From Theristus sp. LFF4_11 (Eukaryota > Nematoda > Chromadorea > Monhysterida > Xyalidae), in assembly GCA_030248135.1 (NCBI GenBank), contig JASANC010003641.1, positions 1 to 64,000 of the forward strand: 64,000 nt of DNA. The letters are read 5' to 3'. The translations under genes and the position numbers were made by a program. This document shows, in pieces, positions 32,528 to 43,230 of the stretch. The notes under the pieces are model-generated. The model saw only the letters and a program-made list of their open reading frames with translations. It had not been told where the DNA came from and did no database searches. The stretch's first letter is position 1. Each line of letters begins with the position of its first letter.

Positions 32528-35500
32528 ATGGGTCTGTCCGACAACGATGTCCAGAAGCAACTGCGCCATATGATGGCATTCATTGAGCAAGAGGCAAACG
32601 AGAAAGCTGAAGAGATCGAGGCGAAAGCAGAGGAGGAGTTCAACATTGAAAAGGTTATGCTTCGCTCGTTTGCGAGCACTGTCGTTGCCGTAGCGTACAT
32701 CCAGGCTTGAGTTTGCCAGTAGCTTACTGCTACCACTTGTTGTTTATGTTCTTTTATGCCACCTTTATGATAAAAAATGCCACAGTTTTAAAGTTTTTTA
32801 AAACTTTTGTTAAAACATTCGATATCGAGTAAGATGCTTCGGTTGCAGGGTCGACTCGTGCAACAGCAACGAACGAAAATCATGGAATACTACGAGAAGA
32901 AGGAGAAACAAGTGGAGTTACAGCGAAAGATTCAGAGTTCAAACATGCTTAATCAGGCGCGATTGAAAGTGCTGAAGGTTGGTGATAACGTCGCATTCTG
33001 TTTCAGTTGTTTGCAACGATAACACTCTTTAACTCGAGTTTTTTTACATTTACTTTTGTTCGGGTCAGGTTCAGTCCGTTTTTGGTTTTGTTGCACAGCG
33101 TATCAAATCCAGAGCTGAGCTTGGCTATCTTGCATTTTGTTCTTTTCAGCGTTCCATGAGACATGTAGACATAAGTATTATCAATTTTTTAGGTTCTGCG
33201 ACTGCGACTCAATGCGTTTGCAGACGTAGAAAAGAAACTAGTTTCGTTGTTTATGCGCAATTCAAAATGGCCTAAAGCGGCATTCGTGAGCAGTATTTAG
33301 TGACGCGCAGCTGTGTTATAAAACATAGCGACGCGGTCCCTAAATACTGCTTCATTAATGCCCCTTAAGTGACCCGACCCTATTTAGGAGAATCGGACCA
33401 CTTCACCAATTTTGAATTCCATGGATAAAACTGCTTACCTATCTGCGCGTTGAGTCCAGTCGAAACCAAAATAAAAGAAAGAAACTGGTTGTCTCAGGCT
33501 CGGGAAGATCACATAAAGAACGTGCTCGATGAGGCGTGCGCTCGGCTGACTCAATTATGCACTGATCAAAATCGTTACCGAAAAGTACTAGAAGGCTTGA
33601 TTTTGTCGGTGAGCAGAGGCAGATTTTTGGTTTTGAAAACAGTACATCGGTTAATCGGCTTCAGTACGTTTGGTTTGTGACAAATGTTTATTTTTTGGTT
33701 CAGCGTTTGCAGATGCTGAAAGGAAATCAGTTCTAAATGTCCTGCTTAATGTGGCGATTCAAAATTGCCACGGTGAGTCGGTGAAGACTCGGGCAAATGC
33801 TGCAATTTCTGATGCAAATTCTTAAATGCACCTAAAGAAACGCAGATTTTTTTGAGTTCTTGTTGTTTTGCAGATGTCGTTCTCAATTTCTTATCCAGAT
33901 GGTGTATTTTCAACGTGTTCATCGTTTCAGTCTCTTTTTCAACTGCTTGAATCCGAATGCACCCTGCGCTGCAGACAACGCGACGTGCCCTTAGTCGAAG
34001 AACTTTTGCCCGGCTGTATTGCAACTGCGAAAAAGGACGCCAAAAAAGACATGAAGGTTGTTTGTCAGTGTATGTTTTTGGTTTTTACTGGGAAAGTCAA
34101 AGTACAGATGTAAATTATACTATGCACAGTCTGGGATTGACAATAGTAAAAACCGTGCGGCTGTGAAGTGAAACAGCGAAAAAAAGTGCTTTTAGGGATC
34201 TTTCAAAATTTCGATTTTAAAAACGATGGAGAACCGTGTATTATTTGTTTTGTTTTTGGTTGACTCAACTTAAAAGTGGTGTTCTGTAGCAACTAGCAAA
34301 TGACTTTTTTGACGCTCCTGGTTTTTGTCTTGCGGCCGCTTTCAAAGACACGGTTTTTTGCCAATCCCACGTTGTCAATTAAAAACTTAGTGAAACACAA
34401 GTCGTTGACAGAAAACCACCCAAATCAACCAAGCTGCAGGATGGTTCTGTGCATTTCGGCCTGGTCAACATCATATGCAAAAGAGGGGTGGCCTCATCAG
34501 TGATGTGTCCCTCTTGAAGTCATAAGATCAGATCATTTTTTCTCGATGATAATGTCCTGGTCTGACTGAACTGAAAACATGCACTGTTACAACAAACAAC
34601 AAGTACTGTTTCAAAAGCACAAAGCAGCGCAGCAGCTCGCGTGTCGTGTGCGTGCGTGCGTGTTTGTTTGTTTGTTTGTTTGTTTGTTTACCATGCAACA
34701 GCATTATAACAGAGTGGGTTTTAAGGTGATGACTTTATTTGAATACTGATTGAAGAACAAGCTGATTTTCAGGTGACAATCGACAAGAAGAATTGGCTGC
34801 CTCCCGAGTGCGCCGGCGGTGTTGAATTGTACGGCAAGGCTGGCAAGATTCGCGTCGTCTCAACGCTTGAAAGTCGACTTGAACTGATTAGTCAAAAGGT
34901 GCAAAAAATGTTATCTTTTTCAAATCAGTCAGCGTTCTTCTCTTGCAGTTTGTTTGTATCACGCATCTTGGAAACTGCTGAGCGGTTTCTTTGAGAGAGA
35001 ATTCGCTTCTCTGGTGCTGTGTGATCGTGTGTTTGAGTGAGTGGCTGCTGTTCTGTTTCTTGGTGGTCTCATGTTTCTTAAGGTCAATTTCCGAACAAGC
35101 CTGTCGTCTCGTTGACTTTTTGCTTGATATTCTGATCTGAATTCCGAACGCTTTCCCAATGTTTGCAAATAGGATCTTAAAAAAAGTTCGTTCCACTTTC
35201 GTGCCAAAGTAGAAACGCATTATCGTGCAGCGTTGTACAAATTTTTTCGGGAACATTTGCGGCGACGGCGAGCGTGTGTTCGCTGTTGGTGCCATGCCAA
35301 CAAAGTTTGGCCATGTGATTGCGTTCTGTGCTGTCTCTCCATCGCTGTCACTGCGTCCACTCGCGTCAGTGCCAGTCAATATATTCAGTTCAGCGCGTTG
35401 CTTCGCTCCTGCCTCACAGTGCACTACGGCTCATATGCATGCGCCTGCGTGCTCTAGCGCTGCTAGCTGGCTGCCTGTCCGCGCACTCAGCTAGCTCGCT

Positions 35501-38500
35501 CGCTCGCGTGTCTAACGCTGAACCGCAGGTTTTGTATTACTCTCCACATCCTCCTTTCCGAGCCTATATGTGGGAGGAACGCAGCTGATAGGTTTCGCAA
35601 GTGATTGTCTGAGACGGTTAAAAATGGCACAACTCCCCGTCTATAGATAGACCGTGAAGGACGGAAAATTGGTCATTTGGAGAAAATTGCAAAAACTCGC
35701 GAGAAGTGTCGCTGGACTTTCCGTGTCGTTTGGCTTTAGCACATCGGGCTGGTGTGGTTTGAATTGTTGTAGGGCTGTAGCTGTGCTGCGTTTGATGGCG
35801 CTGTGCTGTGCAGTCGGTGCAGTGCTGCTGTGTCGCGCCCGCCCCTCTCTTGTATTCCGCCTCGGTTTGCTCCATTTTGGCTTGTGGCCTAATCCTCCTA
35901 TCACGCAAACGCAATGACAGAATTATAAATTACACTGCTAAGCAGCGACGACGACAACGAGCGCATGTTGTGGATGTTGCCAATGCCACGTGCACTTCAC
36001 GTGTCACCTTGGCCACTCGTTCAAAGTTTACCGTGTTTTTCTTGACCTATGTTGGTGGATGTTTCTTGGCAGTTTCCAGTGCAGAAAAGGGGCGTGTATG
36101 CAGGCACGCGTTTTTAGTCAATTTCTTTTTCGAAAATGTATCATTTTCAGTTCTTGGCAACTTTCTGCACTCTAGCGCAGGCGCACAGCAGTAAAAGTGC
36201 GGTGAAACACGTGTGTTTCTTGTGAGCGCTTTTTTTTTACTTGCGTTCCGTTTGATTTTTTGCTTCCATTTACTTTGCGTTTTTGCTTCGACAAACATTC
36301 AACGACAGCACTGTTCAGTTGAGCGAGCTTGCCATAATTCGGAACCATTTGAGGTTTATATTGGTTCGACCCAACCGGCAATGCAGTGCAAAAAATCGTT
36401 TCCGTTCTGCTCTGCAGCCAGTCTTTGCAGGGCATGGAAAAAAGAAACGCGGACGGAACACCAATGACAAAGCTGGATGTGTGTGTAGTCGCCAAAAGAT
36501 GCATCACTGATCCGTCGCCTTTTGTGCCATGATAGCTTTGCAGTTGGGTTTTATTTCCTGTTTAGTCATAATCACACTGCTTCTTGTTTTGATTCTGTGC
36601 TATTTCATGTTTCGTCACTTTTCATTCGTTTTATAATCAGGAAATTGATGCAGCCATTTTGTTCAATTTATCCAGGCTCAAAGCGCATATTTCACAACAT
36701 TTTTTTTGCTTTTCCAACGTTATTTGTGCTTATCAGCAAAAGAGAAGCTTATATCTGCAAACGTGATGACATACCTACGCATCGCTAAGTTTTTCAAGCA
36801 AGCACCTCTGTTTGAATATTGAATTGAGTTCTTCTATAGGCCAGCAAAGCCACATGCTTTTAGTCAGTGTCACAAAACTGGCTATTCATTACTAACGAAA
36901 GCGGTCCGCCTTTTGTCAAAACGGGAAGGCACGGAATGAGAATGGAATGGTTTTTTCATGCATCGTGGCTGTAAGCATTGTCACCAATTTGCCACTTTCT
37001 GCATGCCATGTGTCGTGTGTGTCTACTTGCGAGAAAACAAATGCATTCTGTCTGCCACCAGCTTACCGCATTTCTGCTCCAGTCTCATTATTGTGTGCTG
37101 CCTGCCAGTTTCTACTGTACGTTTGAACAAACGAACCAGCTACGTCTAGTCTACAGTCGTGCTCCCCAGTGTCCTGTTCACTTTTATCTTCCGCGTTTCC
37201 AGAACTGTACTGTTTCAGCTTGTACCGTTTTTTTTTGTTTCACCAGTGCGGTACGTTTATTTGCCTTGGCGGGCGGGCAAAGGAGATTGAATTTTTCCAT
37301 TACCGCCGTCTCTGGTTGGCGTTGTCTAGTTCGCCAATTGATGCTCCATGGTAGCGCTTCATTTCATCCTCCTGAAGTAATTTCTCCTCGCGTACAGAAT
37401 GATTGATCAATGTGAACCAGTGCATCCAACTTGTTTCTGTCTGATATTTCTGAACTAATTTCCACGTGAACGGTGACTAATTTATGCATATTCACGCATT
37501 GAACGCTACTTCAGCTGTGTTTCAAGAAACAAGTTCACTAAGACTGCTTGAAATGTTGGGAGCATCCAATCTGAGTGTTCCTCAAACGAAAAACACGCCT
37601 TTTTCAGTCCTTTTCCAGACATGTCGAAATTTTTCTTGTTCGTCCAGAACAGAATGCTAAAACCCAATTTCAGGACAGCCTGGTCTGGTCTATTCCATTT
37701 CCAGCTGAGAATGCCGACCGAACAAGTGTAGCGTTTTGCATAATCTGATTAGTTTTCCAGAGCGTTTGGCAGTGCTCTGCATCGCTCAGCGCTGGTCCGA
37801 GTGTATTAGTCGATGTTTTTTTATTACTTTTTGTAGACAGACCGTCAAGCCTAAACACTTGTGTTGCCGCCAAAAAAACCGGCCACTTTTATTGCAATAT
37901 TGCTTTCTGGAAACTGAAGTCTCTTCAGCTGAAGAGTGCCAGCTGACCGAGCTGCAGAGTTGAGCAAAGTTCTGCAGAGTCAGACTTCAGACAGACTGAG
38001 AACACAGAACGGAACAGAGCGTGTGTTGCGCTGCGCACAGACAGACACACCAACGGCCGCTCTGCAATGAGGAACAAAGCTGAATCCGTGTCTGGCTGAA
38101 TCACAGAGACGTCAACGAAGACATAGCTGTGTCCTTTTTCCTTTCATATTGCGGCCAGCGCAGCTGAAAAATTGAAACTTGCATTTGGCACGCAAACAAA
38201 ACTTGTGTTCTGTTCTGTTAGGTTCAACGGCCTTGTCATTTGTTTATTCTTCCTTCAGAATTATCAGTTGGTGGTGTTCGGCCAACCACAATCTTTCCCT
38301 AAAGGACAATTCTAAGTTCCAGAATGAATGAGACTTGTGAAATAGTGTTTTGTGTCTTTTTTTAAATTTACATGCACAAATAGGTTTTGGAAAAAGACTG
38401 AGTTGTATTTGTCTTGTTGTATCTGAGTGGGTGTTGATTTGTTGTGTGGTTGCGTGAGTAATAGATTGATGAAAAGACGAGAAAACAAGAAAAAGCAAAA

Positions 38501-38603
38501 TTTTCGTCTTTAACAATGTTATTTATAATTTTACTGTCAGATGCTTCCCGAATGCCGTACACTGTTGTTTGGTGCGAACCCGAATCGACGATTCAACGAC
38601 TGA
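32528..38603 (+). CDS. vha-8: V-type proton ATPase subunit E
   Basis: Six exons, all phase 0: 32528-32653, 32849-32977, 33498-33608, 33931-34056, 34773-34898 and 38541-38603, giving 226 residues, the family's usual length. Subunit E is part of the peripheral stalk that links the V1 catalytic head to the membrane V0 sector of the proton pump. The N-terminus carries the near-invariant [15 protein letters not shown] and E-E-F-N-I-E-K, followed by the Gln/Lys-rich coiled coil. The C-terminal domain has [16 protein letters not shown], and a final 63-bp exon encoding [20 protein letters not shown]. The last intron is 3.6 kb, far longer than the others. The symbol follows the nematode name; the product call is firm. 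Confidence 0.96.
33187..33470. repeat. GGTTCTGCGACTCAATG MITE in V-ATPase intron 2
   Basis: The left end has AGGTTCTGCGACTGCGACTC and the right end GCGTTGAGTCCAGTCGAAAC, a degraded inverse. The internal CAATTCAAAATGG block matches the relative at 59162-59374. A separate hairpin repeat (33273-33369) is inserted in it. Confidence 0.6.
33273..33369. repeat. Hairpin repeat, GCAGTATTTAGTGAC arms (copy 1)
   Basis: AGCAGTATTTAGTGACGCG and the later CGCGGTCCCTAAATACTGC are inverse arms around a short loop, with matching GGCATTCGTGA/TTAATGCCCC ends. A second copy is at 43056-43152. Too short to encode anything; behaves like a tiny MITE. Confidence 0.7.
34899..38540. other. 3.6-kb last intron of V-ATPase E
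   Basis: No repeat family found elsewhere in the window was recognised here. Features are local only: a GCTCGCTCGCTCGCG stretch near 35493 and scattered open frames without motifs. The size and absence of known repeats make it a place where an unannotated RNA or enhancer could sit, but I see no positive evidence. A (GTTT)n run lies just upstream, in intron 4 (about 34660-34690). Confidence 0.5.
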
Positions 38604-40356
38604 ATTAAATTTTTTCTTCAAAAATACTTACGTTGTAATTTCCCCTCAATTTTCTTAATTTTCTGAAGCAAGTTCCAGTTTTCTGTCTCAGTCAGTAATT
38701 GTTTAGTTACAGTTTTAATTTTTTGTCCCATTGTAACCGTTTTACAGCGGTTTTTTTCCACACGCGGTGAATATATACCCTGGCAGTGAATTGTATTTTT
38801 TGTCACAGTGGTAGTCCCACTTCCACTAATTTCGTTACGTTGCCTCACTCACTCTGTTGTTTGTGGAAAATTATTCAGCAATTTCGCTCCATTGAATTAG
38901 GACGCAATAATACGTTACGTTAGTTCGGGATAAACGCAGTTTTGAGATTTTGTAAATACACAGGGTTTTTCGTCTTGCAATGCAAACCATTAAATGTGCG
39001 TAGCTTTTTTGTGATGAAGTACTGCTGAACAGTTGATATGTTTCAACTCCATTTCTCGTTGTTTATGTTCGGTGTGATTGATATCGTGTGACATTCCTTT
39101 TTCTGAAGAAAAACGTGGTTTATTTGTGTTTTTTCTTGATGTTGTGATGTTTCCGTGCTAAAAAGAGTTACTGGTGTGTCATGTGTCTGTTCTCTGGTCC
39201 AGTTTATTTATTGCCAACAGTAGTCTTATTCGTTTTTTGTGATTTTCGCAAGTTTCTTTACAACACGATATTGTTGCATCCATTTGTTGTTTTGATCAGA
39301 GACTCAATCTTCCCATAACAGCGATGTTCTCGGCAGTAGGTAGATCAGTGGATTGTTGTTGTAAATCACATAGTTGTCTCCATTGAACGTTTGCAAAAGT
39401 TTTGCGGATAATAATTTGTTTTAATTAATACACTCACTTAAAATATTTGCACTTTCATATCAAGAATCCTCTCCCAAGTGTTGGCGGCGATTTGTAAATT
39501 TTTTTTCCGAAAACGTTAGTATTCATTGTCAATTCAATTTTAAATCCAGTTATCAGTCAAGTGAATGTTTTTGAAAAGTGTTGTGCATATGTTGAATAAA
39601 CGCGTCAAATTTTATGAGGCAAAATTTGTTGAAAGATTGATTTGATGTTCTTGTTTCTCTTTGAAACTCAAGGAAGCGCCATTGGCATTGCGCTTATACT
39701 GTTCGTTTTCGGTTTCATATTATGTTTTTTTTTTCGTTGTGCGTGCTGCATGAAAGTGTAGTTTGTCAAAAAACTGCACTTTTTGTGAAAAGTAGCGATG
39801 ATAAAATGTTTCTCAGGTAAAAGTCCTTAAACGTCAACTCCAGAGCGTCCACGGGAGCTATGAAACTTTTATATCTTTGTGTTATTTTTCATAGTTTCTC
39901 TGATAAGCGCAGCGTGTTGTATCTGATGTAAATGTAGTGTGCGCCATAGCTCTTGCAGAAACAATAATGTTCCTATTACTGAATGGTCCAAACCCTAATA
40001 TAAAGCTGTGATGAGGGGGACGGAGTCCTAGACTTTTCAGAACTCTCATGATTTTCTCTGCTTCGGGTTCATAATACCGTGATTATTCAAGGAACATTTC
40101 GATTGCTAAATATTCAGTTCAACTCCACCTTGAGTTGTCAAAAATTTCTCCGAATTGAAATAAAAAGCGCGAATTTGGCTCGTCGCGTCACGATCAGGAA
40201 GGATATCCACCGGCAGTTCTCGTGAGCTGCACCAAGAAAGCAAAACATCGCGCAACGACCGTTCGTTGGATCGACGGTTGCCAAAGACTGCATCATTGCA
40301 ATCGTCTGAGATCGACTGAGGGTGTAGGACCACCACCAGTAGTGAAGGCAGCGAAC
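38604..40356. other. Intergenic between V-ATPase E and URM1
   Basis: AT-rich, with no supported gene. A 76-codon minus-strand frame (38848-38618) has no motif. The 3' UTR of V-ATPase E and the promoter of URM1 should lie here. Confidence 0.5.
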
Positions 40357-42092
40357 ATGGCCGCCGCAGTGCCACCGGCAGCGACACTCTCGCAGAGGCA
40401 GATGTCAACGGAGAGTCTACCGCTGGTGCTCGAGTTCAGAGGCGGCGCCGAGTTGCTCGTCGGCAAACAGAACAAACACTCCGTGCTACTTCCGAAACCG
40501 TACGTTCGCGTTGTTTTTTGTTGTCTGTTTTGCTTGGGCTCATTTTGGTTCAAACTGGAACGGGTAATCTGCCCTTTAGATTGTAGAGTTGTTGGTGAAC
40601 TCGTTCTGTGGCCTGGTTTCTCCCAGTACAATTCTTTGTCTGAGCTGCAGTATGTTCGAATAAACAGGCCACCTTTTTCCACAGGTGATCGAGTAATCCA
40701 AAATTCAAAACTAAACGAACGGGAACGTGTTGAAAAGACAAGTTACCCAAATGTGGTGGGTATTTATTTACACTCGAACCGATCCCGTTCTGCCACCTTA
40801 CATTCTAATTTTTGCAATTGTACAGGGTGGGCCAAAAAAAAGGTTCCATTTTCAAATTGCTGTCACTGGCTGGTGTTTTAATATTATGAGCTGAAATTTT
40901 CAGCACTGATAAAACATGCGTTGCCATTTTACTGACAAAAATTTTTTTCCGATATATAATTCCTAGCGCTCACTGTGGCAGATTTTCTAAAAAGCTCGAA
41001 AAATCAACAAATTGACTAAAATGAGTGCAAGAAAAAATTAGTATCAAGATGCGTGATGCAATTTTGAAACTGTTGCGAAGGTGACAAGTTGGTCTTTTTG
41101 GATACCCGTGACAGTTCAAATCGTGCGCTCAGAGTGGAAAGGTCTCACACTTGAATTGCATTTGAGCACCTCGAGCGAAATTTTGATGTTTCACAACGGA
41201 CTCGAGTCAGCAGCCATGCGACTGCGACAGAAAGCATTGTTCAGTTGATTTTTTGTTTTCTGTGTTGCTCTGTCTGTTAATTTGTTTCTTTTGAAAAGTT
41301 TTTCTGCGGTTTGAATAAAACAGTGATTCAGTTTCAGTTTTCTGCAGTTTCGTCATGGTTAAGTGGACAGCAGAACAACGGGTCTGGTGTGCTATCTGGT
41401 GGGAGCAATCTGAAAGTTTTTCTGCAGTGACTCGCCAGTTTCGCGTAAAATTCCATTCAGTCGCTGCTGGACGACAAACCTTGATGATGATTTGGATGTC
41501 TATGAGCAATGATTCGTTGTTAAATTCTTGGTTAAAAATCCGTTTTTTTGAAAATTTGGGAATTTTTAAACATTGTGCTGTAAAACTGAATCTACTTGAC
41601 CAAACTGGATAAAAATTTTGTCAGAAAAATGGCATCACATGTTTTATCAATGCTGAAAATTTCAGCTCATAATATTGAAATACCAGCCAGTGACAGCAGT
41701 TTGAAAATGGAACCTTTTTTTGGCCCACACTGTACACTGCCATACACAGACTTGTACACACAAATCACAGTTTTGTTTGAATATTCTGTACATTTACAAT
41801 TTCGACCCAGTCGCAGCTGTTTCTCTCTCCGAAACAAGATACAAAAACTTCGCAACGCTTCTGCAGCAAGCCAGGCGAGCCGCAGTGCTGGACGATCTCG
41901 CAGCTGCTGCCGTGGATTGTTGACAATTTGCTGACGGTTGATAATCCGGATTTGTTGATCGCCGACGGCACCGTGCGCCCGGGCATCCTGGTGTTGATCA
42001 ACGAGACTGACTGGGAGCTCGTTGGCAAGATGAACTACCAGCTGCAGGCGAATGACTCGATCGCGTTCATATCGACGTTGCACGGCGGATAG
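40357..42092 (+). CDS. URM1: URM1, ubiquitin-related modifier / sulfur carrier
   Basis: Two exons, 40357-40499 and 41867-42092, giving 122 residues from the first ATG; a second in-frame Met (residue 16) is an alternative start closer to the family length of about 101. URM1 is thiocarboxylated at its C-terminal Gly by the Uba4/MOCS3 enzyme. It supplies sulfur for 2-thiolation of wobble uridine in some tRNAs and also conjugates to proteins. Visible hallmarks are F-R-G-G-A-E-L-L near the N-terminus, [10 protein letters not shown] with D-W-E-L in the core, and the C-terminal F-I-S-T-L-H-G-G with the free Gly-Gly. The 1.37-kb intron carries a mariner-like element (40823-41732). The splice phase (2 then 1) closes exactly. 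Confidence 0.96.
40823..41732. mobile_element. Degraded mariner-like element with long inverted ends
   Basis: 910 bp between TA dinucleotides. The termini CAGGGTGGGCCAAAAAAAAG and the inverse of CAGTGTGGGCCAAAAAAAGG extend inward as an inverted repeat of more than 100 bp. A plus-strand frame at 41355 reads [11 protein letters not shown] and then [10 protein letters not shown]. This is the Trp-Thr-x-Glu-Gln-Arg helix-turn-helix seen at the N-terminus of mariner-related transposases. The rest of the transposase is missing or broken, so the copy is non-autonomous. It lies in the URM1 intron, same strand. Confidence 0.82.
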
Positions 42093-43055
42093 AGACGGTC
42101 GACTGCGTGCGTCTTTGTGTTTGTACTGCTCGTCGGATTTGTTCTTTCGCGCGTTTCATAATTGCGTTTTTTTGTATTTTCAAAAGTCCATTTTTTACGG
42201 CTCGGTGAAACGTGGTGGTAGCTTACAAAGCTAGTGTTGTCGTTTTGTTTCGAAATCAAAACGGTCATTTATGCCAGCTGGCTTTTATCAGCACTGTACT
42301 TTATGCTCTCCGTTCCGTTGTTCTTATCAATATTCGTTGTCCGTTTTCGTGCCAGATATGTTTTGCTTGCGTTTTAGTTTGCTAGTCCCCCCACACTCAT
42401 TTACGATTATGCCAACTCTCTCTCTCCTCTGCTGCTTTTGATAACGCGAGTTACATTGGGTGATTTCATCAGTTTTATTTGGCTTTTTGACTGAACTTTC
42501 CACTGTCCGCTCCACACTCAATTTCTCCCAAATTCCATGAGTGTTCCCAACAAAGTTTTATTTTTTATAATTCTAATTTCGAGTTGAATCATTCCGTTCA
42601 AATCACCCAACTCAATCAGCAAACTGTTAGCTGGATAATTCTATTAATTCATTATTGTTTTTTGCTTCTGACTCTGCTATTTTTTCACTAGCATTTCATC
42701 TTGGCATTTTCCACATTCTGCTGTGTTGAAATTGTAAAGCGTTACTTGTTTTAAAAATTGTCATTTCCCCTGTTGCTCACATTGAAACTTATAAAAATTT
42801 ATAATCTCTGATTTGCTGATAATCTCGTTTGGTCAAAGAAGCTGGGTCGTTGTCTTGCATTGGATGATTTTTGACCATTTAGCTTTTGTACAATTGGTGG
42901 TCAATTAATGTGTACGTTTGCTTATTCATTGCACGACTTTTTATATGGTTTCCAAAGCTAAACTTTTTCAAGTTGAGGTCTGTTCATACTAACGTATGCT
43001 GACATGCGTCGATGTTCGTCAAAGGCACATCCTTGGACGGTGGTGTGCAATAACA
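42093..43055. other. URM1 3' flank, no gene recognised
   Basis: T-rich intergenic sequence without a supported open frame. The URM1 3' UTR presumably occupies the left part. The hairpin repeat follows at 43056. Confidence 0.5.
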
Positions 43056-43152
43056 CTAAAGGGACATTCATGAAGCAGTATTTAGTGACCGAGTAGCTAT
43101 GTTTTTTGCACAGTTACGCGTCACTAAATAATGCTTCATGAATGCCGCTAAA
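43056..43152. repeat. Hairpin repeat, GCAGTATTTAGTGAC arms (copy 2)
   Basis: CTAAAGGGACATTCATGAAG and GCAGTATTTAGTGACC are mirrored by GTCACTAAATAATGCTTCAT and GAATGCCGCTAAAA. Same family as 33273-33369, with better-preserved arms. Confidence 0.75.
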
Positions 43153-43230
43153 ACGTGCCGTGCCGTGCTTTACATGCATTGTTTGTATGGAAGGTGGCAT
43201 ACTAAAATACAGGTCCTGACGTGCCGTGCG

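Noticed and set aside
38259..38315. Alternative last exon of V-ATPase E (a short frame ending in Q-F-stop after an acceptor)
   Set aside because: The exon at 38541-38603 encodes the family's exact C-terminus and restores the usual length of 226 residues.
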